The notes under the pieces: model-generated
What the model was told of the DNA's origin: nothing
What the model saw: the letters and a program-made list of their open reading frames with translations, nothing else
Database searches by the model: none
Made by a program: the position numbers and the translations under genes
From: CAZPZZ01 sp964591245
Lineage (GTDB): Bacteria > Acidobacteriota > Vicinamibacteria > Vicinamibacterales > UBA8438
Reading direction: 5' to 3'
NCBI GenBank assembly: GCA_964591245.1
Contig: CAZPZZ010000027.1
Span: 1 to 37,795 of the forward strand
Length of the DNA stretch: 37,795 nt
Part shown: in pieces, positions 24,523 to 31,453 of the stretch
Layout of the letters: each line of letters begins with the position of its first letter
How positions within the stretch are numbered: position 1 is the stretch's first letter

Positions 24523-25212
24523 TCATTTTCCTACCTGGGCGACATCCAGACGAGGGCACAACTCCTCAACAGCACAGCGCCGACACAAGGGATAGCGAGG
24601 TTTGCAAACATTCTGTCCCCAGGTGACCAGATATTGATTGATGAGCGGCCACCAACGCTGCGAGGCCACCTCGTAGAGTGCCAGCTCAGTCTCTTCCGGC
24701 GTACGAGTACTCACCCAGCCCAAGCGATTGGAGATCCGATGCACGTGGGTATCAACACAGATGTTGCTCTGGCTCCGCAGCGCAACGATCAACACAAGGT
24801 TCGCTGTTTTCCGACCAACTCCAGGCAACTTCAACAACTCTGGCATCGTAGCGGGCACATGCCCGCCGTAACATTCGAGCAGGAGACGGCATGTCTCGCG
24901 GACGTGCTTGGCCTTGTTTCGGTAGAAACTCACCGGCTGAATCAACCGTTCGATCGTCGACACGCGGAGCCGGAGCATCTTCTCCGGGGTACCAGCACGG
25001 GCAAACAATCGAGTTGACGCAGCCAGTGTTACCGGATCCCTGGTCTGCGCCGAGAGCATGGTCGCAATCAACACCTTGAACGGATCCGACTGCTCCTCCT
25101 CGGCGATCTTCTCCACGGCTGGCTCTGTCATCGTCCCCAGCGCAGACTTCAGACGCTGCATCACCCGCGCGACATGCCGCCGAGAACCGATCGATCGAGT
25201 CGCCGTACTCAT
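24523..25212 (-). CDS. nth: Endonuclease III
   Basis: 229 residues from ATG 25212; the frame extends to 25278, into the upstream gene, and either start is possible. Bifunctional DNA glycosylase/AP lyase acting on oxidised pyrimidines. The helix-hairpin-helix is LPGVGRKTANLVL with the catalytic Lys, and the catalytic Asp is in VDTHVHRISNRLGW. The Fe-S cluster is CKPRYPLCRRCAVEELCP (CX6CX2CX5C). SAQTRDPVT is the substrate loop. It follows the dehydrogenase of the microcompartment block and precedes queE. Confidence 0.96.
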   Translation of the reverse strand: MSTATRSIGSRRHVARVMQRLKSALGTMTEPAVEKIAEEEQSDPFKVLIATMLSAQTRDPVTLAASTRLFARAGTPEKMLRLRVSTIERLIQPVSFYRNKAKHVRETCRLLLECYGGHVPATMPELLKLPGVGRKTANLVLIVALRSQSNICVDTHVHRISNRLGWVSTRTPEETELALYEVASQRWWPLINQYLVTWGQNVCKPRYPLCRRCAVEELCPRLDVAQVGK

Positions 25213-25270
25213 GCGCCCAGAAACCACTGACAAGATCTTTGGGCCGCCACCGCACTCACTGGAGAGCTCA

Positions 25271-26239
25271 TCAACCATTCACCGGTGTTATAGCCGGCTG
25301 CCCGGAGAGCACGGCGATCACGTTGCGCACCGCGAGTTCCGCCATAGCCGTGCGCGTTTCGCGGGTAGCACTTCCCAGGTGCGGCGTCAGGCACGCGTTG
25401 TCCCGATGTCGCAGGTCCGGACAAATATCAGGCTCATCCTCATACACATCCAGACCAGCACCGGCGATCAGCCGCTCCTCGAGAGCCCAGGCCAACGCCT
25501 CGTCATCGACCACACCACCGCGCGAGGCATTGACCAAGTACGCAGAGCGTTTCATCCGCATCAACGTGCGCCGGTTGATCAGGTGTCTGGTTGCGTCAGT
25601 CAGCGGCACGTGTAGCGACACGACATCCGAGGTGTGCAACAACTCGTCGAGCGACACCACCGGCCAGCCCTCGATGGCATCACCAGCCCTCACTCCCTCG
25701 CGCGTTGCAAACACCGCCCGCATACCGAACGCCGGTGCCACGGCCGCCGTGGCTCGCCCGATACGGCCTCCACCCACAATGCCCAGCTGCTTTCCCCGTA
25801 GCTCCGTCCCGAGCAAGAAGTCGAAGGACCACCCTTTCCAAGCCTCGGCCCGCACAATCCGATCCCCTTCGCCGACGCGGCGGGTGATCGCGAGAATCAG
25901 CGCCCAGGTCAACTCTGCCGTCGCTCCGGTCACCGTCTCCGGCGTATTCGTCACCACAATGCCGCGGGCGGAAGCGACACCAATGTCAATGTTGTCGTAT
26001 CCGACCGCGACTGTCGCGATGACCTGCAACTCGTCACCAGCGGCGATCATTCCAGCGTCGATCGGATCGTTGAACATGCAGACCAGACCCTGCTTACCCT
26101 CCAACCTCGCACACAGGACGTCCCGTGGCAGCGCATCGGATTCATTGTGAAGATCGACGTCACACGTCGTGCGGAGCTGATCCAGCACGGCCGCCGGCAA
26201 CCGCCGGGTGACCAGTACCGAAGGTCTCGGTGGCATCAT
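25271..26239 (-). CDS. D-2-hydroxyacid dehydrogenase (glyoxylate/hydroxypyruvate reductase type)
   Basis: 322 residues. NAD(P)-dependent enzyme of the GyaR/GhrB/SerA family, which reduces glyoxylate or hydroxypyruvate to glycolate or D-glycerate. NAD-binding motif GIVGGGRIGRATA; the catalytic Arg in NASRGGVVDDEAL, Glu in DVYEDEP and His in PHLGSAT are all in place. VAVGYDNIDI is the substrate-binding start. Its first ATG overlaps the stop of the last BMC pentamer gene by four bases (ATGATG/TGA), so it is in the microcompartment transcript and may handle a 2-carbon or 3-carbon oxo acid made there. I see no targeting peptide on it. Confidence 0.93.
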   Translation of the reverse strand: MMPPRPSVLVTRRLPAAVLDQLRTTCDVDLHNESDALPRDVLCARLEGKQGLVCMFNDPIDAGMIAAGDELQVIATVAVGYDNIDIGVASARGIVVTNTPETVTGATAELTWALILAITRRVGEGDRIVRAEAWKGWSFDFLLGTELRGKQLGIVGGGRIGRATAAVAPAFGMRAVFATREGVRAGDAIEGWPVVSLDELLHTSDVVSLHVPLTDATRHLINRRTLMRMKRSAYLVNASRGGVVDDEALAWALEERLIAGAGLDVYEDEPDICPDLRHRDNACLTPHLGSATRETRTAMAELAVRNVIAVLSGQPAITPVNG

Positions 26240-26529
26240 CGTGACGTAGGTACCGCGCCTGCTTTACGCGGTTCTGGGTCGACCACACCCACAATGGCAG
26301 CGTCAACCGGGGCTCCAGGGTGCCCCAACGCCGCCGCCGCCCCTCGACCTTCAAGCAAGAGCAGGACCAGCTCACCGGGGCCGGCCCCCACTGCATCGAT
26401 AGCCAGGTGCGCGTTACCAACGGGCTGTTCGTTATCGTCAACCGGCTGTGCAATCAACAACTTCGCTCCATGCAGGGCATGATGCTTCTGAGTCGCAACC
26501 ACCGATCCGACAACTCGAGCGAGCCTCAT
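26236..26529 (-). CDS. BMC shell pentamer protein 3 (EutN/CcmL family)
   Basis: 97 residues from ATG 26529. Family signs are MRLARVVGSVVATQKHHALHG at the start, LAIDAVGAGPGELVLLLLEG in the middle and PVDAAIVGVVD at the end. The fold is the small beta-barrel that closes the vertices of bacterial microcompartments. An in-frame ATG at 26562 would add 11 residues with no similarity. A GGAG is only two bases before ATG 26529, so the start is not ideal. It is coupled to the following dehydrogenase. Third of three pentamer genes in a row. Confidence 0.93.
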   Translation of the reverse strand: MRLARVVGSVVATQKHHALHGAKLLIAQPVDDNEQPVGNAHLAIDAVGAGPGELVLLLLEGRGAAAALGHPGAPVDAAIVGVVDPEPRKAGAVPTSR

Positions 26530-26544
26530 TCTCCAACGCCTTGA

Positions 26545-26580
26545 CCCAGATGCTCTGGGCATGACACAAAAAAATTGTGT
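26545..26580 (-). promoter_or_regulatory. two tandem hairpins before BMC pentamer 3
   Basis: In the 130-base gap between pentamer 2 and 3 there are two small inverted repeats: ACACAA-5-TTGTGT (26564-26580) and CCCAGA-3-TCTGGG (26545-26559), the second ending 15 bases before ATG 26529. Neither has a following U-tract on the coding strand. They may affect mRNA processing or stability. Confidence 0.45.
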
Positions 26581-26659
26581 AGACGTGCGGCCAAAAGGAA
26601 ATGCCGGAAGACGAGGTCTCCCAACAGGAGCCGGGGCGACGGGTTACTCGCACCAGGCA

Positions 26660-26782
26660 CTACGTACTCCAATGGTCACAGATACCAGTAATGCACGCAT
26701 CGGTGGGCACCCTCAGGGGCAAGAACGGCAGCGACGCTTCTCTGCCTCGAACGAAGAACACCTCTTCGCCGGCACCGGCCCC
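26660..26782 (-). CDS. BMC shell pentamer protein 2 (EutN/CcmL family), 5' end lost in the gap
   Basis: The last 40 codons and stop of a second pentamer gene: GAGAGEEVFFVRGREAS, then PTDACITGICD. The piece starts at the conserved AGAGEE motif, so about 45 N-terminal residues are hidden in the run of Ns. The reading frame continues through the Ns into the piece at 26883-27067, but that piece already contains the same motif (DAGAAETVLVVGG). The two pieces are therefore separate paralogues. The family function is as for pentamer 3. Confidence 0.85.
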   Translation of the reverse strand, partial: GAGAGEEVFFVRGREASLPFLPLRVPTDACITGICDHWST

Positions 26783-26882
26783 NNNNNNNNNNNNNNNNNN
26801 NNNNNNNNNNNNNNNNNNNNNNNNNNNNNNNNNNNNNNNNNNNNNNNNNNNNNNNNNNNNNNNNNNNNNNNNNNNNNNNNNN
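26783..26882. other. assembly gap of 100 N inside tandem BMC pentamer genes
   Basis: Exactly 100 Ns, a conventional scaffold gap of unknown length. The true missing DNA must hold the C-terminal part of pentamer 1 and the N-terminal part of pentamer 2, which by family length should be roughly 200 bases or more. Repeated similar sequence in tandem paralogues may explain why the assembler broke here. Confidence 0.95.
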
Positions 26883-27067
26883 GAACTACCACCAACCACC
26901 AACACCGTTTCAGCCGCTCCGGCATCAACCGTATCAATTGCGACGAGCGGCCCACCACGAGCCTCGCCGTCGGGGCGAACCGGCTGCACGAGCAGAAGTT
27001 TGTGTCCCACGAGGCGGTCGTCCTTCCGAGTGGCAACCACCGTACCTACGACCTTGGCGAGCAACAT
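26883..27067 (-). CDS. BMC shell pentamer protein 1 (EutN/CcmL family), 3' end lost in the gap
   Basis: The first 61 codons of a pentamer gene: MLLAKVVGTVVATRKDDRL, then LLLVQPV, VAIDTVDAGAAETVLVVGGS and a further Ser at the gap edge. This covers the EutN/CcmL barrel except the last strand (normally near VDAAIVGIID). The start ATG 27067 fits the family. There is no clear Shine-Dalgarno. It lies 57 bases after the BMC hexamer gene, separated by a stem-loop. Confidence 0.88.
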
Positions 27068-27100
27068 GGACGATAAATTGAGACCGCGTCGAGTGAACGT

Positions 27101-27118
27101 GCCGGGAACAGACCCGGC
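27101..27118 (-). promoter_or_regulatory. stem-loop after the BMC hexamer gene
   Basis: GCCGGG-6-CCCGGC, a perfect 6-bp GC stem seven bases downstream of the hexamer stop (27125) and 33 bases before the pentamer 1 ATG. There is no U-tract. A hairpin here could protect the upstream mRNA or reduce read-through, helping to make the hexamer more abundant than pentamers. Confidence 0.5.
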
Positions 27119-27124
27119 CGGTAC

Positions 27125-27412
27125 TTACTTGCCGGTAGTCTTGCCGATCGGAAGGGTCTCCTCCAAATTGGCGTGAGGCCTGGGTATGACGTGTACGGAG
27201 ATCAGCTCACCCACGCGACGGGCCGCGGCTGCACCAGCATCAGTCGCAGCTTTCACAGCCGCAACGTCGCCCCGAACGATAGTCGTCACGAAGCCAGCGC
27301 CGATCTTCTCCCAGCCAACAAGCGTGACATTGGCGGCCTTCACCATGGCGTCTGACGCTTCAATCATCGCGACGAGCCCCTTCGTTTCCACCATACCAAG
27401 CGCCTCGCCCAT
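27125..27412 (-). CDS. BMC shell hexamer protein (BMC-H, PduA/CcmK type)
   Basis: 95 residues with one BMC domain, very close in pattern to PduA: MGEALGMVETKGLVAMIEAS, NVTLVGWEKIGAGFVTTIVR, DVAAVKAATDAGAAAARRVG and HVIPRPHANLE. It forms the hexameric facets of a microcompartment; the segment KIGAG (residues 36-40) lines the central pore and usually lets small polar metabolites through. The start is 11 bases after the aldolase stop. It is the only hexamer gene in the window and would have to be the main facet protein. Confidence 0.97.
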   Translation of the reverse strand: MGEALGMVETKGLVAMIEASDAMVKAANVTLVGWEKIGAGFVTTIVRGDVAAVKAATDAGAAAARRVGELISVHVIPRPHANLEETLPIGKTTGK

Positions 27413-27423
27413 GCCACCTCCCG

Positions 27424-28263
27424 CTACCGTAATTGCGTCACGGCGTCCGCAATCAGCGCCGTGAGCTCACGGTATGTTAGCCGAATTTCCTCGTCACCAT
27501 CTAGCAGGCGGTTGTCTTTCGGATCCACTAACCGCTCGCCAGGCCGTGATGGTGCTTCAAGTATCTGACAGTCCACACGGGCATCATCCAGCCCTTCCGG
27601 CGGGCAGAGCGGCGCCGGCGCGGCAATACCGTAGCGATCTCTCAAGCCCTGAAGCCGGTCCACCTCTTCACGCGAGAGCAGTCGCTCCCCACCCAACTGC
27701 CGAGCCACCAAGCTGATCCGGGCAAAATGTTCTACGGTTTCCATCTTGTAATACGCCGCGAACAGATCATCGGCGACAGTCACCGCTCCATGGTTGGCCA
27801 GCAACATGCCATCATGGGCGCGAATATGCTGCCTGACGGCATCGGCCAGTTCCTCGGTCGATGGCGTCCCATAGTCGGCAATCGGAATACTCCCCAGCGT
27901 GGTCACGACCTCGGCCAGGACCGCTCGATCCAAGGGGATACCGGCCACAGCAAAACCCGTTGCGGTGGGCGGATGCGCATGCACCACAGCCCGAACATCG
28001 GGCCGCTGCTCATAGACGGCAATGTGCATCAACAACTCAGACGAAGCATTGCGATCACCAGCCACCTTTTCGCCGGCAAGGTCAGTGACGACCATCATAT
28101 CCGGCGTCATAAACCCCTTCGAGACTCCAGTTGGTGTGGTGAGTATCCGTTTCTCATCGAGCCGAACGCTAATATTCCCATCGTTCGACGCCACGTACCC
28201 GCGAGCGTACACACGCCGTCCGATCTCGACGATGTCGGCGCGCAGCCGCTCGTCACCGGTCAT
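27424..28263 (-). CDS. Class II aldolase (fuculose-phosphate aldolase family) with C-terminal extension
   Basis: 279 residues, against about 215 for FucA. Zinc-dependent aldolase that splits sugar 1-phosphates such as L-fuculose-1-P or L-rhamnulose-1-P to DHAP and lactaldehyde, with the same fold as ribulose-5-P epimerase AraD. Seen: SNDGNISVRL, the substrate phosphate loop TPTGVSKG, the general acid/base Glu E76, metal ligands H95 and H97 (VVHAHPP) and H158 (ANHGAV). After about residue 212 comes an extra linker of 45 or so residues and a final amphipathic helix (RLTYRELTALIADAVTQLR), the usual form of a BMC encapsulation peptide. It is directly upstream of the BMC hexamer gene. The substrate sugar is not proven. 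Confidence 0.92.
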   Translation of the reverse strand: MTGDERLRADIVEIGRRVYARGYVASNDGNISVRLDEKRILTTPTGVSKGFMTPDMMVVTDLAGEKVAGDRNASSELLMHIAVYEQRPDVRAVVHAHPPTATGFAVAGIPLDRAVLAEVVTTLGSIPIADYGTPSTEELADAVRQHIRAHDGMLLANHGAVTVADDLFAAYYKMETVEHFARISLVARQLGGERLLSREEVDRLQGLRDRYGIAAPAPLCPPEGLDDARVDCQILEAPSRPGERLVDPKDNRLLDGDEEIRLTYRELTALIADAVTQLR

Positions 28264-28308
28264 CGTTCTTCCGCCCAGGCTCTTTCTGCATCAGCGAAGC
28301 ACGCCCAC

Positions 28309-28584
28309 TCAGGCGCGTCCCGTTCCCGCGTACCGTTCTTTCTGGAACAACGCGCGACATTCCTCTGAGCAAAAATAATGCATTACTTGCCCTCCCTCGA
28401 CACTCAACGCTCGCGATCGGTCGACGAAAGTACCACAGACGGGGTCACGCACCAGACGCACCCCAGTGTGAGAAGAAGCATTCCGCTGTTGTGGTCGCGC
28501 CTGAAGCGCCCCCGACAAACATCTCCAGGCCAACCGGACCAGCACCAGTACCACGAGCAAGCGGATGAACCAGGCAAGAACCAT
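28309..28584 (-). CDS. Membrane-anchored YHS/TRASH-type metal-binding protein
   Basis: 91 residues. An N-terminal hydrophobic segment (WFIRLLVVLVLVRLAW) is followed by a YHS-like domain: VRDPVCGTFVDRS, then HYFCSEECRALFQKE. Cysteines 50, 72 and 76 match the metal-binding pattern of the YHS/TRASH families, which occur in copper and heavy-metal handling proteins. It lies 45 bases upstream of the aldolase and 20 downstream of the TPR gene. What it binds, and whether it has a link to the BMC, is unknown. Topology inferred: anchor inside, domain on one face of the inner membrane. Confidence 0.82.
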   Translation of the reverse strand: MVLAWFIRLLVVLVLVRLAWRCLSGALQARPQQRNASSHTGVRLVRDPVCGTFVDRSRALSVEGGQVMHYFCSEECRALFQKERYAGTGRA

Positions 28585-28604
28585 AATCAGTTAAACCAGA
28601 GACA

Positions 28605-29195
28605 TCACGGATGCATGGACCGCATCTGCTCGATGGCATCAGCCGCTGCAATCGCCTCTCGGCTGCCAGGCATAAGTCGCTGCACTTCTTCCCAGACCTC
28701 GATGGCCCCGTCGAAATCCTGCTTTCCGAACGCGCGGACGATGCCAATGCTCAGCAACGTCTGCCCATGGGTGGGATCAAGTTCGAGAGAACGTTCGAAC
28801 TGGGCCAGCGATTGATCGACATCATCCGTATAGAAATACGCGACACCAAGGTTGGTGCTCACTTGAACCTCTTCCAGCCCCAACGCCAGCGCCGCATCGA
28901 ACCACGGAATCGCCTCTTCGAACCGTTGCGCATCGAAATAGAGATTGCCAAGATCAACCCGTACCTGGGCATCATCCGGGGCCTGCTCGGCGGCCGACTG
29001 CAATTCCTCAACCCGTGCCTCGTCAATTGGCGCAGGCGCAGGCGCCTCCGACGGCGCTGCCGATTCAGCCACAGGGACAGGCGCGGGATCCGCCGATTCG
29101 ACCGGCACCGGCCGCTGGGTCCAGACGATCCAGGCCATGACGCCGCTCGCGACCAACATTGACACGACCAAGGGAAGCGCTTCGTTACGATTCAT
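28605..29195 (-). CDS. Membrane-anchored tetratricopeptide repeat protein
   Basis: 196 residues. One N-terminal membrane segment (LVVSMLVASGVMAWIVW), then a Pro/Ala/Glu-rich linker, then three or four TPR units: DAQVRVDLGNLYFDAQRFEE, VQVSTNLGVAYFYTDDVDQS, HGQTLLSIGIVRAFGKQDFD and a final helix. TPRs are protein-binding scaffolds. Similar anchored TPR proteins occur in cytochrome c maturation (CcmH/NrfG-like), but the heme-ligation partners are not here. It is the first gene of the block leading to the BMC genes and has a candidate promoter close upstream. Confidence 0.85.
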   Translation of the reverse strand: MNRNEALPLVVSMLVASGVMAWIVWTQRPVPVESADPAPVPVAESAAPSEAPAPAPIDEARVEELQSAAEQAPDDAQVRVDLGNLYFDAQRFEEAIPWFDAALALGLEEVQVSTNLGVAYFYTDDVDQSLAQFERSLELDPTHGQTLLSIGIVRAFGKQDFDGAIEVWEEVQRLMPGSREAIAAADAIEQMRSMHP

Positions 29196-29229
29196 GGGGT
29201 ATTGTGAACACTCTCAGACGCAGGGCACG

Positions 29230-29258
29230 ATCATAACAATGGGGCAGAAACCCGTCTA
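29230..29258 (-). promoter_or_regulatory. candidate promoter of the TPR-YHS-BMC block
   Basis: Minus-strand TAGACG (plus 29253-29258), a 17-base spacer and TATGAT (29230-29235), 34 bases upstream of the TPR start codon. The -10 matches five of six consensus bases. Located in the 166-base gap before pdxJ, which is the longest non-coding stretch in this block. Confidence 0.45.
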
Positions 29259-29361
29259 GACGATGGCCGGGCAAAGACACGATGGCTCGGTATTACACGC
29301 AGCGCCAAAAGATAGAAAATGGTAACCAGGGCGCGACATCTCTCTGGGCTCCCCCCCCTTG

Positions 29362-30084
29362 CTACGTGCGATCCTGCGTGCGGAGCAGCGCCACCATTTC
29401 GCGCACGGCGCGCTCAAGACCAACGAGAACCGCTCGTGACACGATGCTGTGGCCAATATTTAACTCGACGATCTCTGAGATGGCGACAACCCCCGTGACA
29501 TTGACGTACGTCAGTCCATGCCCGCCCAGCACCTCGAGCCCCGCGGAATCTGCCATCTGCGCCGCCAGTTCAATCCGACGCAACTCTTCACGCTGCGCTA
29601 TACCCGCTGCATCGGCGTAAGGTCCCGTGTTGATCTCGACGGCCGTGGCTCCAGTCACCCCGACGCGGGTAATTTGATCGGGTGCCGCATCGACGAACAA
29701 ACTGACTACGATGCCAGAAGCCTGCAATCGCCCCACCACATCCGCAATCAGCCCTTCATGCCGTGCTACATCTAACCCGCCTGTCGTGGTCACCTCACCA
29801 GGATGCTCAGGCACCAAGGTCACCTGATGCGGCTTCACCTCAGACGCGATCGCGACCATCTCGTCAGTCGCTGCCATCTCGACGTTTAGCCGGGTCGATA
29901 CCACCTGCTTCAAGAGATGCAGATCCCGGTCCTGCATGTGTCTACGATCCCCTCGAAGGTGGACCGTAATGCCGTCGGCGCCTGCAAGTTCGGCGAGACC
30001 GGCAGCGGTGACCGGCTCCGGTTCACGGGCTCTCCTGGCTTGACGCACCGTGGCGACGTGGTCGATGTTCACTCCGAGTCGCAT
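29362..30084 (-). CDS. pdxJ: Pyridoxine 5'-phosphate synthase
   Basis: 240 residues. Condenses 1-deoxy-D-xylulose 5-phosphate and 3-amino-2-oxopropyl phosphate to pyridoxine 5'-phosphate in the DXP-dependent vitamin B6 route. The start RLGVNIDHVATVRQARR, then ITVHLRGDRRHMQDRD, LNVEMAATDEM, VTLVPEHPGEVTTTGGLD and LEVLGGHGLTYVN are the conserved barrel segments. It is 12 bases after glmM, the last gene of the cdaA-cdaR-glmM block. Using DXP, it shares a precursor with Dxr in the left part of the window. Confidence 0.98.
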   Translation of the reverse strand: MRLGVNIDHVATVRQARRAREPEPVTAAGLAELAGADGITVHLRGDRRHMQDRDLHLLKQVVSTRLNVEMAATDEMVAIASEVKPHQVTLVPEHPGEVTTTGGLDVARHEGLIADVVGRLQASGIVVSLFVDAAPDQITRVGVTGATAVEINTGPYADAAGIAQREELRRIELAAQMADSAGLEVLGGHGLTYVNVTGVVAISEIVELNIGHSIVSRAVLVGLERAVREMVALLRTQDRT

Positions 30085-30096
30085 AGCTCCTCCGAC

Positions 30097-31443
30097 CTAC
30101 TCAACCCCGATATCGAGCCGCACACGGTCCTCGATGGTCCGCGCAAGTCGGTCGATCTGCGTGTCGTCAGGCCCCTCGACCATGATACGCATCAACGGCT
30201 CCGTACCGGAATACCGCACAACCACTCGCCCAATCCCAGCCAACTCCTCTTCTGCATCCCGCACCGCGCGAGCCAAGCCCGGCAGTGTCTCAAGCGGCGC
30301 CCGGCTCTTGACTCGAACATTCACCATCAAATGGGGTACTGGCACCAGGTCCGACGCGAGATCCGCCAATTCAGTCCCTGTTTCCAGAACAGCCTGGACG
30401 ATCATTGCTGCAGTGAACAACCCGTCTCCCGTTGGCAAATGGTCCGAAAAAATGATGTGTCCCGACTGTTCCCCACCAAGCGCGAGACCACGCCGCTTCA
30501 TTTCCACCCAGACTGCACGGTCGCCGACCGGACACCGGTGAACCGTCAGACCATCCTGCTGGAGAACCTGCTCAAGAGCGATGTTGCTCATGACCGTAGC
30601 CACCAAGGCACGATGCGGAAGCCGCCCAAGCGACGCCAATCGACGCGCTGCAATCATGAGCACGGCATCGCCGTCAACCAGACGCCCGGTATGGTCGACG
30701 AACACCACGCGATCGGCATCACCATCGAAGGCAGCTCCGAAACGGCACTTGTGTTCCACGACCACACGGGCCAAGTGCTCAGGGTGCGTGGACCCACAGG
30801 CGAGATTAATGTTGCGCCCATCGGGCTGATCGCCGGTCACAACAAGCTCACACCCGAGCGCACGAAACACGGCGGGCGCGATCGTACCCGCAGCACCATT
30901 CGCACAATCAATCGCCATCCGAAAATCTGCAGGGATAACAACACCCGCGAGTGTACGGCTCACGCACTCGGCGTAACGATCACCGAGTGACACCGGCGCG
31001 AGATCCGGCACCGGAGAGCCAGGCACCAACCAGGCCTCGTCTCCAACTTGGGCGGTGATGGACCTCTCAAGGGCATCATCCGCTTTTTCTCCTGATGCTG
31101 TAACAACCTTCACACCATTGTCTTGAAATGGGTTGTGCGACGCGGAAACGATAAGCCCAACGTCGACGGTCGTCTCACGCGCGAGAAAGGCCACGGCAGG
31201 CGTGGGAAGCACCCCCCCGTTCACAATCTCCGCTCCCTGTGCATGGATACCCTGGGCGAGTTGCTCCAGAATCCATTTCCCGGACTCACGGGTATCCCGG
31301 CCAATCAACACCTTGACCTCGGATGGCGCACGGCCACGGCTTCTCGCCGCGGCCGCACCGATCCGGCGAAGCGTGACCGCATCTAAGGGCGGCGTGCCTG
31401 GCACACCGCGTACCCCATCGGTCCCGAACAGTCTCTTGGGCAT
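30097..31443 (-). CDS. glmM: Phosphoglucosamine mutase
   Basis: 448 residues from ATG 31443, at the family start MPKRLFGTDGVRGVPG. Interconverts glucosamine 6-phosphate and 1-phosphate, on the way to UDP-GlcNAc for peptidoglycan and LPS. The phosphorylated active serine is in LIVSASHNPFQDNGVK. The metal loop is AFDGDADRVVFVD, the sugar-binding loop is GGEQSGH and the phosphate site is RYSGTEPLMRIMVEG. It follows cdaR closely. In many bacteria GlmM also binds and inhibits CdaA, so the gene order is likely functional. Confidence 0.98.
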   Translation of the reverse strand: MPKRLFGTDGVRGVPGTPPLDAVTLRRIGAAAARSRGRAPSEVKVLIGRDTRESGKWILEQLAQGIHAQGAEIVNGGVLPTPAVAFLARETTVDVGLIVSASHNPFQDNGVKVVTASGEKADDALERSITAQVGDEAWLVPGSPVPDLAPVSLGDRYAECVSRTLAGVVIPADFRMAIDCANGAAGTIAPAVFRALGCELVVTGDQPDGRNINLACGSTHPEHLARVVVEHKCRFGAAFDGDADRVVFVDHTGRLVDGDAVLMIAARRLASLGRLPHRALVATVMSNIALEQVLQQDGLTVHRCPVGDRAVWVEMKRRGLALGGEQSGHIIFSDHLPTGDGLFTAAMIVQAVLETGTELADLASDLVPVPHLMVNVRVKSRAPLETLPGLARAVRDAEEELAGIGRVVVRYSGTEPLMRIMVEGPDDTQIDRLARTIEDRVRLDIGVE

Positions 31444-31453
31444 AACCGACACA

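Noticed and set aside
25239..26150. A 303-codon plus-strand frame
   Set aside because: It is the complement of the 2-hydroxyacid dehydrogenase gene with Ser/Arg/Pro-rich composition typical of shadow frames.
26660..27067. A single 135-residue EutN-like protein across the run of Ns
   Set aside because: The conserved motif appears on both sides of the gap, so two genes are present and the frame match is chance (100 Ns of arbitrary length).
29351..29358. Run of eight Cs near the pdxJ 3' end
   Set aside because: A homopolymer outside the coding sequence with no linked feature; possibly error-prone but not informative.
29917..30990. A 357-codon open frame on the plus strand
   Set aside because: It is antisense to pdxJ and glmM, whose motifs are intact; the translated product resembles no protein.
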